A DNA stretch of 64,000 bases, from contig NZ_JAMXBE010000001.1 in the NCBI RefSeq assembly GCF_024704835.1, forward strand, positions 496,001 through 560,000, in the 5' to 3' direction. Under the pieces are notes generated by a model. The model was not told the DNA's origin. It made no database searches and worked only from the letters and a program-made list of their open reading frames with translations. The position numbers and the translations under genes were made by a program. This document shows positions 46,267 to 55,545 of this stretch, piece by piece. The stretch's first letter is position 1. Each line of letters starts with the position of its first letter. Source of the stretch: Parapedobacter tibetensis. Its GTDB lineage: Bacteria; Bacteroidota; Bacteroidia; Sphingobacteriales; Sphingobacteriaceae.

Positions 46267-46743
46267 TCATTGATACGGTCGTTCAAGGATTGCTGCTTTA
46301 ATCACCGCATCGCGCAGGTCAAATGCTTCCTCATCCTCCAATACATTGGAATCTGTTAGTTTACTTACCTCTGTCTTTTTAGGTATCACTGTCTGTTTAC
46401 GAAGAGGTTGACGTATACGTTTCACCTCGTCTTTGGTCAATACGCCTGAATATTCGTCAAAAACCTCTTGCGCGGGTAGCTGTTTTTCGTCCATCCGAGG
46501 ACTGTTGTGCTGGATGGTTCGCCGTGGGGCAGGTCGCTGTGGGGCAGGTTTTTCCCAGTAATCCGGTATCTGAGGTTCTTCCTCATCAGGATACCCTTCA
46601 AAAGGCTGTCTGTCGGTTTCAACAGGAGTCCGCGGCTGCCCGGGGTTCCGCTTACGCGCCTTTTCCTTTTCCTTCTGGAAATTGGAGTACGCCTGAGCCC
46701 CAAAGATGATTGCGGCGATGAGTATCGGGATTATGGTTTCCAT
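46267..46743 (-). CDS. Membrane-anchored proline/charge-rich protein, function unknown
   Basis: A 158-residue protein with one N-terminal membrane helix (METIIPILIAAIIFGAQAYS) and a long polar, proline-rich tail facing the cytoplasm. Notable segments are KEKEKARKRNPGQP, DYWEKPAPQRPAPRR and the C-terminal DLRDAVIKAAILERPYQ. That C-terminal segment is short, hydrophobic and probably the conserved functional part. No enzyme motif is visible. Similar proteins occur in relatives next to varied genes and have no known function. It converges with the amidase gene. Confidence 0.65.
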   Translation of the reverse strand: METIIPILIAAIIFGAQAYSNFQKEKEKARKRNPGQPRTPVETDRQPFEGYPDEEEPQIPDYWEKPAPQRPAPRRTIQHNSPRMDEKQLPAQEVFDEYSGVLTKDEVKRIRQPLRKQTVIPKKTEVSKLTDSNVLEDEEAFDLRDAVIKAAILERPYQ

Positions 46744-46837
46744 AAATATAAAGGTATGGAAAATATTTTTCAGGACGTAATCTTATATGACACGGATGGC
46801 ATTACCCCTAAGCCTGGTACGGATGTTCCGTTGAACG

Positions 46838-47734
46838 TCAGTGCGTAAACCGTACTTTATAGAGCTTGAGGTTGGGCATATCAATGGTTACCTTGGGGTT
46901 TCCGATATAGATATGATGAGTCCACCATTCGATTTCGCCCTTGGTGTAGGCCAACAGGTCCGTATCGCCATTGAAGTTTACGGATTTTACATTAGCCACA
47001 TCCAAAAGAGGTTCAAAAGGGGTGAACGAACCCGTGGATGCTTCAAACTGCCATACGTTTTTATGTGTCGTCACCAGCATATGATCACCATCAATGGCCG
47101 ATAAATCATGTCCACCATTATCGGGTAGCGTCCAGTTGTCTACCTGGCGAAGCGTCGGCGCTGTTTCCCAATCCACCAGTTCATAAGCTAAAAGCCGGTC
47201 ATAGCCCAATGCATATAAACGCTGTGAGCTGGGCTGCCATACTACCCCATGGCCAGAATACAACGTGTCTTTGAACAGCACGTGCTCCGGCTGCGAGCTG
47301 TCGTATATTTCCAGGCTATTACCCCCCGATGCGGTGGAGTTGGCTACCACTATGCGGTTATTTGGCAGAAATTCTACCGAATGGGCATTGGGTGTACTCG
47401 CATAGAACAATGCCGTTTTCTCTTGGATATCGATCAATACGGTAGCGCCTGAAGATGAACTAACCAACAGTTGTTTTCCATCAACCGAGGGTTTGCAGTC
47501 ATCGATCGACCGCAGCTTGGGCAAGTATTCCGGCGGTAGGTTTTCGGTTTCGGCGGCGCGCCAGTGCCAAACCGTATCGGCATGGCCATTCGCGTGGATA
47601 TCGAGGTGATACACTTGGTCGTCGCCACAGGCGTAAAGTGAAACCAACGGTGTTTCCCCGCCGTTACGCTGCTGGCTGTCGGGTTGGCTGCATGCAGCCA
47701 ACCCCGCCAAAATGATGATGAATGATCGTGTCAT
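46838..47734 (-). CDS. DUF6528 propeller lipoprotein
   Basis: A 298-residue lipoprotein with the signal MTRSFIIILAGLAAC. The mature part holds repeated beta-strand units such as VYHLDIHANGHADTVWHWR, DDCKPSVDGKQLLVSSSSGATVLI, NAHSVEFLPNNRIVVANS and SGHGVVWQPSSQRLYALGYDRL. These point to a beta-propeller, matching the DUF6528 family. Such proteins often sit beside SusCD pairs in this phylum. It follows the SusD gene by 16 bases, so it is part of the second SusCD operon. It may bind or measure the substrate, which is inference. Confidence 0.75.
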   Translation of the reverse strand: MTRSFIIILAGLAACSQPDSQQRNGGETPLVSLYACGDDQVYHLDIHANGHADTVWHWRAAETENLPPEYLPKLRSIDDCKPSVDGKQLLVSSSSGATVLIDIQEKTALFYASTPNAHSVEFLPNNRIVVANSTASGGNSLEIYDSSQPEHVLFKDTLYSGHGVVWQPSSQRLYALGYDRLLAYELVDWETAPTLRQVDNWTLPDNGGHDLSAIDGDHMLVTTHKNVWQFEASTGSFTPFEPLLDVANVKSVNFNGDTDLLAYTKGEIEWWTHHIYIGNPKVTIDMPNLKLYKVRFTH

Positions 47735-47750
47735 TGTTTATGTTTAATTA

Positions 47751-49493
47751 TCAAGGCTGCCATCCTTCGTTTTGCTCCAGGTTCGGGTTCAGGGTGAGCT
47801 CTTCCGTAGGGATGGGATTGAGGTACTCCCAATCTTCGAACGCAGGCAATTGCTGGTTGAATGGCCTGATACGGCCTTCGGTACCTCCGGAAAGCCCGTG
47901 CACATTGGCCATACGGAAATACTGCACACCCGAAAGCTGGTTACCTGGAGCCGATTGGCTGCTCAGATACACGTAGAGGTCGGGCTGGCCATCGCGGTCC
48001 AGGTCGATGTATTCCTGCAAACCGGGTATGTAGATGCCCTCGTACGTTTTGCGGAACAGGTGACCGGCTTTCCAGCGTTTGAGGTCGTCCGGTCGAAACC
48101 CCTCAAAAGCCAGTTCAATCCGCCGTTCGCGCCTTACCTCGAGCAGCAACGCGTCTGCAACATCGGGATAAAGCACCTGCTGGGTGGCATCGAGGGCAAC
48201 ATCCGCTTGAAGGGGTGGCAACGCCACGCGCTCACGTATCTTGTTGATGGATTGGTCTAACCCGTGCTGGTCAAGCTGCCCCAACTCGGCCTTCGCTTCG
48301 GCGTAGTTCAACAGCACTTCCGCATAGCGGATAATGATCACGTCGCGGTATCCACCCCCTTGGTCTTCGATGGGTGGCCCTACGTGCTTATGGATCATGT
48401 ATCCGGTAGCGTTTTGGGCGAAATCCGTGACGGTCTTTTCCGTGGTGCCTACGCGTACATATCCCGGATACACCAGCGTTTGCCATAGTCGTGGATCACG
48501 GTCGGCAAATTCTTCATAGTAGTCCATTTCCTGCCGTTGCGTTTCGTTGGGATAGGCCACTGGGAAGGTGCGCCCATCAGCCATAAGGTACGAAGATACG
48601 AGATCTCGGGTGGCTCCATAGTTGCCATTGGAAGTGAATAATGGTGTGTAATAGAAGGTCTGCGTATCCGATGAACGTGCGAGGATGACCTCCTCTGTAT
48701 AGGTATCCTTCGGCTGGAAGAGGTTGAAATAGTCGGTGTTTGGGCTACCGGTACTATACAATGCATATACGCCACTTTGCATGAGCGTTTCACTCGCAGC
48801 CACAGCCAATTCGAGGAAGCGCTCGGCATTAGTAAGGCCCGCATCCATATGATATTTACGCCAAGTGCCCTCATATAGTGCAATACGGGATTGCAAGGCA
48901 AGGGCGGTCCACCTGGTAATCCGGTTCTTGGATTTAGTTTCAGATAGGTGTGTTGCTGCGAACTGGATATCGGCCATGACCGAATCCATCACCAGCTCCC
49001 TGCTGTCGCGTGGCTTATAAAGTTGTTCATCGTCAGTGGTGTTCAACACGGTGGAGTACCAAGGCACATCACCAAATTGCTGTACCTTCCTGAAGTAGAA
49101 CCATGCTCGGAAGAACCTGCCCAAGGCGAGATACTGCAGCTTAACGTCAGCGGAGATGGTCGATTCGCCACTTTTTTCGATAAAATAATTAATGTTGCGC
49201 AACTGTGTCCAACTCCACCCACCGCTGCCCAGGGATGTCGGAAAGACGTAATCTTTCCGCCGGATGGCTGGTGGATTGGTGCGGTGCTCAACATTATCGC
49301 TCGCAAAATCGCGCGTGAAATCTTCCCGTGCGATGTCGTTGTAGAAGCTGTTGGAGAAACTCTCCAGACCGCTTTCGTTCGCCCAGAAAGCATCAGATTC
49401 GCCGATCTGCGTGGTGGGCTCCAAGTCCAAATACCTATCATTACAACTGGCCATCAGGACCATGGTGGATAAAATCAAAGAAAATCGTTTCAT
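47751..49493 (-). CDS. SusD/RagB-family nutrient-binding lipoprotein
   Basis: A 580-residue lipoprotein from the ATG at 49493; the signal is MKRFSLILSTMVLMASC and the mature protein begins NDRYLDLEPTTQIGES. An earlier frame to 49553 has no sequence of the family. Typical SusD parts are YLALGRFFRAWFYFRKVQQFG, SRIALYEGTWRKYHMDAG and LEVRRERRIELAFEGFRPDDLKRWKAG. It is the surface binding partner of the SusC-like receptor at 49531-53115 and part of the sigma/FecR-controlled locus. The ligand is unknown. Confidence 0.93.
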   Translation of the reverse strand: MKRFSLILSTMVLMASCNDRYLDLEPTTQIGESDAFWANESGLESFSNSFYNDIAREDFTRDFASDNVEHRTNPPAIRRKDYVFPTSLGSGGWSWTQLRNINYFIEKSGESTISADVKLQYLALGRFFRAWFYFRKVQQFGDVPWYSTVLNTTDDEQLYKPRDSRELVMDSVMADIQFAATHLSETKSKNRITRWTALALQSRIALYEGTWRKYHMDAGLTNAERFLELAVAASETLMQSGVYALYSTGSPNTDYFNLFQPKDTYTEEVILARSSDTQTFYYTPLFTSNGNYGATRDLVSSYLMADGRTFPVAYPNETQRQEMDYYEEFADRDPRLWQTLVYPGYVRVGTTEKTVTDFAQNATGYMIHKHVGPPIEDQGGGYRDVIIIRYAEVLLNYAEAKAELGQLDQHGLDQSINKIRERVALPPLQADVALDATQQVLYPDVADALLLEVRRERRIELAFEGFRPDDLKRWKAGHLFRKTYEGIYIPGLQEYIDLDRDGQPDLYVYLSSQSAPGNQLSGVQYFRMANVHGLSGGTEGRIRPFNQQLPAFEDWEYLNPIPTEELTLNPNLEQNEGWQP

Positions 49494-49530
49494 TTCGTTA
49501 TTGATTATGAAGTGCTTGTAACTACTTGTT

Positions 49531-52500
49531 TTAAAAATTGGCTTGTATGCCAAATGAATAAACCCGTTGCACGGGATATGCCGTGCCTAATCCCACATTG
49601 CGAGCATTCGCATCGGGATCTTTTACCAAGCCCTCTGGATCCAAACTGAAGTGTAAGCCGGTAGCTTCCCAAAGGTTTTGACCGGAAGCATAAATCCGGA
49701 TACTGCTCAACGGGATCTTCCGGAGTGGTTTGCTGACCGTATAGCCAATGACCAAGTTCTTCAACCGGATGAATGAAGCATCCTGCAAATATTTCGTTTG
49801 CGGTTGGCCGAGATCGTTCGACGCCAAGGCGACATATCCCTGCGGACGGGGAAAATATGCGTTGGGGTTTTCGGGAGTCCACCGTTCTTCTACGGTGTGC
49901 TTGAGCATCACCTGGTACTTACGGTTATAAGGGCCCCAGAAGTTGACCGCCTCAGAGCCCGGATAGATATCCTGTTTGCCTACCCCCCGGAAAAAAGCAT
50001 TGAAATCGAACCCCTTCCAGGCAGCATTCAGGGTGATGCCGAATTGATATCGGGGTGTCGAGTTACCGATTACCTGGTAGTCGCCGGGGTTATCCAGCGT
50101 GCGGTCTGCCCACGAAATTACGCCATCGTTGTTTACATCTTCGAACTTGATGGTACCAGCCGCCGCATACGATTTATAGGCGCTGGTGGCTAGCAAGGGG
50201 CTATTCTGCGCCTCTTCATCGGTCAGGAAGTAACCCAACGTGTTGAGTCCCCAAATTTCGCCGATTACTTGGCCCACGTAGTAATCTTGCAGGTAATTTG
50301 TGGGGTTGTAGTAATCCGTTATCACCGACTTGTAGTCAGACAGGTTGGCCCGCACACCGTAACCGAACTCGCTGCCTCCCAACCGGATCCGGTCTGCCCA
50401 GCCCACACTAAGTTCCCATCCGCGGTTGCGTAGCTTGGCGATATTTTCCTTGGGTACGTTGGCACCGAACACCGAGGGTAGCGACCTGAAGTTGGCCAGC
50501 ATATCCATTGTGGTGCGCTGGTAATAGTCGAACGATCCGACCAGGCGGTTGCGGAGGAAGGCAAAGTCTATCCCACCTCCGAGGGTTTCGATGGTTTCCC
50601 ATGTGAAATTGGGCGACCGTGGTGCGGGCACAGACGTGTAGCTCACGCGCTCGCCATCGAGGGTAAAATTAGACAACGCTACATTCAGGATCGGAAGGTA
50701 ATCATACGAGCCGATATTGGCGTTGCCGATACTGCCGTAAGAAGCACGGATTTTCAGGTTGTTCACTACGGATTTCAATGGGTCGAAGAACCCTTCTTCC
50801 GAGAGGCGCCACGCCGCGGAGCCCGCGATGAACCCTTGGCCGCGGTTTTCCCTGGTAAATTTTGAACTAAGAAAATACGAGCCGTTTATTTCGAAGAGGT
50901 ATTTGCCTTGCCAATTGTAGTTCACTCGCGAAAATACGCTTCGTGAGGAGTTCCGGTTATCTTCATCGCTCACTTGGGCCATGCCTGTGGCGAGGTTTAG
51001 CGCGCGTTGGGGCAGCGCCAGCGGGCCTATGCGTTCACCATAGTTATAGCGGTAGTCGTAAGCTTCCTGGTTATAACCGCCCATGATGGTAAAATCATGG
51101 CCACCCAGCACCTTGCTGTAGGTAGCATAGGCATTGATGTTGTGCGTGGTGGTATTGCCCTGGCTACGGTACACTTTGGCCGGCCCAGCATCTGAGTAAA
51201 AGTCCAACACGATGTTGCGGTTATTGAACGAGTTGGAGAGGTAGGGTCCCGCGTTGTCCCACCATCGCAAACGCGCAACGTTGCGGAACTGGTAGGTGGC
51301 ATCAACGTGTACTTTCAGGTCGTTATCCAGAAACGACATATCAAGTCCCAAGGTACTCTTCGCATCGTGGTCGTCATCCTGAATGCCGGATTTGTCACGT
51401 AGGAATTCCTTGTAGAATCCGAGATCTGTAGGCACCGATTGGCCGTCCACCTCCACATATTCCGGCATCATCGGATGCGAATTTTCAATGAAACGGAATA
51501 CGTTTGACGTGAAGTTATACAGGAACTGGTTGGGATGCTCCTCGTCGCGCTTTACCAGCGTTGTATAGTTGAAGATGGAGATGTGGTCATTGATCTTGTA
51601 ATTCAAGTTAGACCTCAAGCCGTAGCGGTTTATCTTTTCGGGTTTGAATTTAATGAGACCTTCCTCGTAGTTGAAATCCGCAGAGACATAGTATTGGAAC
51701 CTGTCAGTCCCCCCATTGACATTCAGCCGGTGGTTCTGTTTGGGGGTATATTTGCGCAGCCACTCCTTATAATAATTGTATACCTTTCCGCCCACAAGCA
51801 GGTTGGGGCGTCCGCCGATTTCCGCCACTTGCGCATAAGGAAGTGATGGATCGGCCGCTACCTGCTTGGGATATTCTACTTGGGCATCGGTCCAATAGGT
51901 TTGGCCAATATTCCCGTTGAACTCGTTTTGGTTGATTTCCAGGTAATCCATGGGGTTGTCATATACTTCCGGAACTCGTGTAGAAGCGCTATATCCGAAG
52001 TAATTGCTGTACTGGATTTGCACACCGTCCTTCCTCCCCTTCTTGGTGGTTACGAGAATCACCCCGAACGAGGCCCTTGCTCCGTAGATGGCGGTGGAGG
52101 CGGCATCTTTCAGGATGGAAATATCTTCGATATCCTGAGGTGGGATGTTGTTCAAGTCTGTACCCGACTGGGGCACGCCATCGATGACGATGAGCGGGCC
52201 GCCCTCATTTATGGAGGTGGTTCCCCGGATATTGAACGACGCCGCTCGGCCCGGCTTTCCATCTGCTATGCCGACGTTGACCCCAGCCACCTGGCCCTGC
52301 AGGGCCTCTCCAATGGTGTTTACCTGCAAAGCTGCAAGCCGCTCGCCGTCAATCCGGTCTACTGCGCCGGTAAGGTTCACTTTCTTTTGGATACCATAGC
52401 CCACTACCACCACTTCATCGAGGTCGCTCACCACAGATTGCAGCGTAATATTGATGGTTGTTCCTTCGCCCTTCATGGAAACTTCCCGCTGTCCATAGCC

Positions 52501-53115
52501 CAATAGGCTAAAAACAAGACTAGGCTCGCCCGCAGCGGGCAACACCAGGCTATATCTTCCCTGTGCATCCGTAACGGTGGCCAAATTCGTGCCCTTTACC
52601 GATACCGTGACGTCGGCCAACGGCTCCCCCTCGCTGGATATTACAATGCCGTTTATAGTCCGTTGCTGCTGCACGATCGGCGCCGCCACCACAACTCCCA
52701 CTGGGTGGCGCTCATACCTAACAAGGATATTGCTATCCACAATCTTGAAGGAGTAGGGCTTGCCCGTTAAAGCTGTTTGCATCACTTCTTGTACCGTGGC
52801 GTCCTTTAGCTGCACGGATACATGCATCCGCGACAACTGGGGGTCATTGTGTACCACCACGTAGCCTGTTTGCTCCTTGATAGCCTTGAATACCTGCGCA
52901 ATCGGGGCGTTGTTCAATCGGATGGAGACCCCTTGTGCATGACCGGCAAAGGACAATTGCAGAAAGGGAAGTATGATCGCGCCAATCAATAGGTAAAACC
53001 GCATGATAATATTCCAAGAAAAAAGATGTCGATGTGTTAAAAAACGTATTGGTTCCCACGCTAACCATGGGCGCCATTTCAATGAAATGGCCATTGTGCA
53101 CAACTGAAATTTCAT
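49531..53115 (-). CDS. SusC/RagA-family TonB-dependent receptor with STN domain
   Basis: An outer membrane receptor of 1,194 residues. A long positive N-region is followed by the membrane part of the signal; a start at 53004 (MRFYLLIGAIILPFLQLSF) is also possible. A secretin/TonB short domain follows (VSIRLNNAPIAQVFKAIKEQ), then a CarboxypepD_reg-like domain (INGIVISSEGEPLADVTVSV) and the plug (SILKDAASTAIYGARASFG), and last the barrel. The STN domain is the part that contacts a FecR-type anti-sigma factor; the fecR and sigma genes lie just upstream. This differs from the SusC at 27421, which lacks it. The transported compound is unknown. Confidence 0.92.
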   Translation of the reverse strand: MKFQLCTMAISLKWRPWLAWEPIRFLTHRHLFSWNIIMRFYLLIGAIILPFLQLSFAGHAQGVSIRLNNAPIAQVFKAIKEQTGYVVVHNDPQLSRMHVSVQLKDATVQEVMQTALTGKPYSFKIVDSNILVRYERHPVGVVVAAPIVQQQRTINGIVISSEGEPLADVTVSVKGTNLATVTDAQGRYSLVLPAAGEPSLVFSLLGYGQREVSMKGEGTTINITLQSVVSDLDEVVVVGYGIQKKVNLTGAVDRIDGERLAALQVNTIGEALQGQVAGVNVGIADGKPGRAASFNIRGTTSINEGGPLIVIDGVPQSGTDLNNIPPQDIEDISILKDAASTAIYGARASFGVILVTTKKGRKDGVQIQYSNYFGYSASTRVPEVYDNPMDYLEINQNEFNGNIGQTYWTDAQVEYPKQVAADPSLPYAQVAEIGGRPNLLVGGKVYNYYKEWLRKYTPKQNHRLNVNGGTDRFQYYVSADFNYEEGLIKFKPEKINRYGLRSNLNYKINDHISIFNYTTLVKRDEEHPNQFLYNFTSNVFRFIENSHPMMPEYVEVDGQSVPTDLGFYKEFLRDKSGIQDDDHDAKSTLGLDMSFLDNDLKVHVDATYQFRNVARLRWWDNAGPYLSNSFNNRNIVLDFYSDAGPAKVYRSQGNTTTHNINAYATYSKVLGGHDFTIMGGYNQEAYDYRYNYGERIGPLALPQRALNLATGMAQVSDEDNRNSSRSVFSRVNYNWQGKYLFEINGSYFLSSKFTRENRGQGFIAGSAAWRLSEEGFFDPLKSVVNNLKIRASYGSIGNANIGSYDYLPILNVALSNFTLDGERVSYTSVPAPRSPNFTWETIETLGGGIDFAFLRNRLVGSFDYYQRTTMDMLANFRSLPSVFGANVPKENIAKLRNRGWELSVGWADRIRLGGSEFGYGVRANLSDYKSVITDYYNPTNYLQDYYVGQVIGEIWGLNTLGYFLTDEEAQNSPLLATSAYKSYAAAGTIKFEDVNNDGVISWADRTLDNPGDYQVIGNSTPRYQFGITLNAAWKGFDFNAFFRGVGKQDIYPGSEAVNFWGPYNRKYQVMLKHTVEERWTPENPNAYFPRPQGYVALASNDLGQPQTKYLQDASFIRLKNLVIGYTVSKPLRKIPLSSIRIYASGQNLWEATGLHFSLDPEGLVKDPDANARNVGLGTAYPVQRVYSFGIQANF

Positions 53116-53191
53116 TACCTTTGTGATGTTGGGTTAATAATTAATTCTACGTTCGTTTGGGATTATCCATCAATGGGTTAACTCACATTTT

Positions 53192-53217
53192 CGTCTTCTG
53201 ATGGCAGTCAGAAGACG
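53192..53217. promoter_or_regulatory. Hairpin upstream of the second SusC gene
   Basis: CGTCTTCTGA (53192-53201) and TCAGAAGACG (53208-53217) form a perfect 10-base stem with a 6-base loop. It lies between fecR and susC, 77 bases from the first possible susC ATG. A T-run follows only on the plus strand, so it is not a classic terminator for the leftward transcript. It may instead slow transcription or protect the susC leader. Confidence 0.5.
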
Positions 53218-53289
53218 TTTTTCGTTACCCCTTCGGTGGAATTAAGTGCTGCGTTCTGTATCGTTCATATTGTTCCTCCTTATGGTTAG

Positions 53290-54444
53290 TTAATCTTTGG
53301 CGAGTATGGCGATCCGTTTTTCATCCCCTTTCATTTCAATGCGGTATTTCAGTCCGAAGTAGCTGAGCATTTCCATCGCCTTGGCTGCATTGTCGTGCCG
53401 ATATACTTCTCCCCACAATTTCATTGTTGGTTTTTCACCCTCAAATACGACCGTTACGTCATACCAGCGGGCGATTTGACGCATGACCACTTCGATGTCC
53501 GAATTGTTGAAGCGAAACAAGCCGTTTTTCCACGCGATAGCATCGGCCACATCTACCTGGCTAATCGTGATGGCATTGCCCGCGTTTACGGTTGCTTGCT
53601 GATTGGGCTTGAGGACAATGGGTTTCATGGAGCCAAGCGATGTGAGCTGTACAGACCCTTCTATCAGGGTGGTTTTGGTGCTCGGCTCGTCGTTATAGCT
53701 ATTGATGTTGAACTGCGTACCCAACACTTCCGCCTCCTGGCTTTCGGTGATGACTTTGAATGGATGGTGTCGGTCTTGAGCTACATCGAAATAGGCCTCC
53801 CCCTGGAGCTTCACAGTACGGTCTTCAGTAAAGACATTGGCCGCATAAGTCACTGATGAGGAAGCATTCAACCAGACCAACGTGCCGTCTGGTAGGCGAA
53901 GCTTGTACTGCCCTCCTCGGGGCGTACTGATCGTATGGTACGAAGGCGCTATACTCGTGTCGCCCGCACCTAGTCGATACGACAGCGTACCTTCATCATT
54001 CTTATAGATCTGACCGCCGGCCTGGCTAGCAATCATCCCTGAATCGGCGTTTTCCAGCACCAATTGCCGACCATCAGCAAGTGTCAACGTGGCTTTATCT
54101 CCGCCTGGGTAAATGTCGGCCGCATCCAATAGCACCGTCTGTGTAGACGCAATGCTGCTGTCCATCTGGTCGAGATACGGACGACCATACCACACAATCG
54201 CTAGGAGCAATGCTGCCGCGGCAAATGTCTTGGGAATCCAACCGATGCGTAGTCTCTTATTTCGTGGAAGGAGTTGATTGCGTATCTCCTCGACATCTGC
54301 CCGTACTTCTTCCTCCGGTATGGGGGCTGACGAGGGGGACGGCTCTAATTGCTGGTACCAGCGCTCCAGCAATGCATGCTCCTCCGCCGTGCATTCGCCC
54401 GCAAGATAGCGCGTTAATAGTCGATTGATTTGATCTTTATCCAT
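53290..54444 (-). CDS. FecR-family anti-sigma regulator
   Basis: A 384-residue membrane anti-sigma factor. The cytoplasmic head starts MDKDQINRLLTRYLAGECTAEEH and binds the sigma factor. One membrane helix lies at about residues 88-106 (IPKTFAAAALLLAIVWYG). The periplasmic part has the FecR domain (YHTISTPRGGQYKLRLPDGTL, then RTVKLQGEAYFDVAQDRHHPF) and a C-terminal DUF4974 domain (DIEVVMRQIARWYDVTVVFEG). It should transmit a signal from the STN domain of the SusC protein 175 bases downstream to the sigma factor encoded upstream. Confidence 0.92.
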   Translation of the reverse strand: MDKDQINRLLTRYLAGECTAEEHALLERWYQQLEPSPSSAPIPEEEVRADVEEIRNQLLPRNKRLRIGWIPKTFAAAALLLAIVWYGRPYLDQMDSSIASTQTVLLDAADIYPGGDKATLTLADGRQLVLENADSGMIASQAGGQIYKNDEGTLSYRLGAGDTSIAPSYHTISTPRGGQYKLRLPDGTLVWLNASSSVTYAANVFTEDRTVKLQGEAYFDVAQDRHHPFKVITESQEAEVLGTQFNINSYNDEPSTKTTLIEGSVQLTSLGSMKPIVLKPNQQATVNAGNAITISQVDVADAIAWKNGLFRFNNSDIEVVMRQIARWYDVTVVFEGEKPTMKLWGEVYRHDNAAKAMEMLSYFGLKYRIEMKGDEKRIAILAKD

Positions 54445-54540
54445 GACTGCTGGTATACATGTGCTCCCCTATTGATACATATCAATCGAACCATAGCTAA
54501 GGCGTAGAAAAAAATAGAAAAAATTATAGTAGGGTATCCG

Positions 54541-55122
54541 TCATGCTGCCAGGATCACCAACATCAGGAGGTAAGCACCGAATTTGAGACGAAGTGTCTT
54601 CAGTGCATTGTTGACTTGCTTTTTGACGGTACTTTCTGATAAGGAAAGCGTTTGGGCGATTTCTCTGTGGCTGAGATGCTGCTCCCGGCTCATTCGGAAA
54701 ATAGCTTGCATTTTTTTGGGGAGTTGGCTGATTTCTTCCTCGATTTGTTGCTTGACCTCCGTCTCAAGTATGCGTGTATCGGCGCTTTGATTATCCATAA
54801 AACTGTGGGTAAGCAGCGTATGGATGTATTTATCGTTGTGTTTCCTCCGAGCGATCCAATTGATAGTTTGGTATTTTATTGCCGCAAATAAATAACCCGA
54901 TAGGCTGATGTCCGCGCGCAACGCTGCGCGATTTTGCCACAATGAAGCAAATAATTCTTGAACCAAATCTTTTGAGGCCTCCCTATCTTGGGTCTTATTC
55001 CGTACATGTATATACAATTTCTCCGCGTACCGGCTATAGATTTCCGAAAACGCCCGGGAATCGTCTTCTATTAAACGACTAATAAGCTGTTCATCTGAAT
55101 ACGCGTTGTAGCGGTTCTTCAT
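54541..55122 (-). CDS. ECF sigma factor (FecI-like)
   Basis: A sigma-70 family factor of about 193 residues. Start 55122 is preferred to an ATG at 55152, which lies in the -7 box on the same strand. Region 2 reads RAFSEIYSRYAEKLYIHVRN and KDLVQELFASLWQNRAAL, then GYLFAAIKYQTINWI. Region 4 reads AIFRMSREQHLSHREIAQTL and ESTVKKQVNNALKTLRL. It forms a sigma/anti-sigma pair with the downstream FecR gene and should direct transcription of susC at 49531-53115. The layout is the common Bacteroidota trans-envelope scheme. Confidence 0.92.
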   Translation of the reverse strand: MKNRYNAYSDEQLISRLIEDDSRAFSEIYSRYAEKLYIHVRNKTQDREASKDLVQELFASLWQNRAALRADISLSGYLFAAIKYQTINWIARRKHNDKYIHTLLTHSFMDNQSADTRILETEVKQQIEEEISQLPKKMQAIFRMSREQHLSHREIAQTLSLSESTVKKQVNNALKTLRLKFGAYLLMLVILAA

Positions 55123-55150
55123 AACATTCTTTCGTATTACATTTTTGTAC

Positions 55151-55181
55151 AAAAGGTAACCTAGATATGCTCCGCGTCAAA
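55151..55181 (-). promoter_or_regulatory. Promoter of the FecI-like sigma gene
   Basis: On the minus strand TTTG (55178-55181) is followed after 19 bases by TACCTTTT (55151-55158), one base off TAnnTTTG. The ATG at 55122 lies 28 bases downstream, giving a normal leader. Confidence 0.45.
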
Positions 55182-55263
55182 TTTCGCTTACCTACAAAAA
55201 CTCATCATTACATGATTGTTAATAAATCTTCTCTTTTATTCTTCGGTTTACAATAAGCATTCA

Positions 55264-55280
55264 GAAAGGTGATACCTTTC
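55264..55280. promoter_or_regulatory. Operator-like inverted repeat between divergent sigma genes
   Basis: GAAAGGT (55264-55270) and ACCTTTC (55274-55280) are perfect 7-base arms around GAT. It could be a regulator site or an RNA hairpin. It is not near either -7 box. Confidence 0.3.
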
Positions 55281-55467
55281 AAGCAACAAAACTAATAAAT
55301 TCTTTCTTGCTATTGCAACATAATCGGTGGAAGCACTTCAGCCCTATACAGGTACTTTTTGCGAGCGCTTTGTAGTAGTTTAGGGTATAAATGCAACACG
55401 AAGACCCGCTGAGTCTACTAGGATAGGGAAATTGATCACTAATAGTTGCCAGGGTGATCCGTAAGCA

Positions 55468-55499
55468 TTTGTAAAAGAAAGGCAAAATAGCTTAGTTTG
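55468..55499 (+). promoter_or_regulatory. Promoter of the ECF sigma gene at 55546
   Basis: TTTG (55468-55471) and TTAGTTTG (55492-55499) are separated by 20 bases. The second is one base off TAnnTTTG. The ATG at 55546 lies 46 bases downstream. Confidence 0.5.
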
Positions 55500-55545
55500 T
55501 AACAGGTAAAACCTAATGGCGTCCAATATCACGTAACTGCTGTCT

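Larger units (their letters stand above)
55153..55545. other. 393-base divergent gap between two sigma-factor genes
   Basis: This gap separates the two divergent ECF sigma genes and holds no convincing gene of its own. It contains the two promoters (55151-55181 on the minus strand, 55468-55499 on the plus strand) and a short inverted repeat at 55264-55280. The middle, about 55290-55460, has no recognised signal. Confidence 0.5.

Noticed and set aside
48948-49472. A 174-codon open frame antisense to the SusD gene
   Set aside because: It follows from the codon pattern of the real gene; no motif or promoter is seen.
51880-52506. A 208-codon open frame antisense to the SusC receptor gene
   Set aside because: It lies wholly inside a clear SusC gene on the other strand and shows no family motif.
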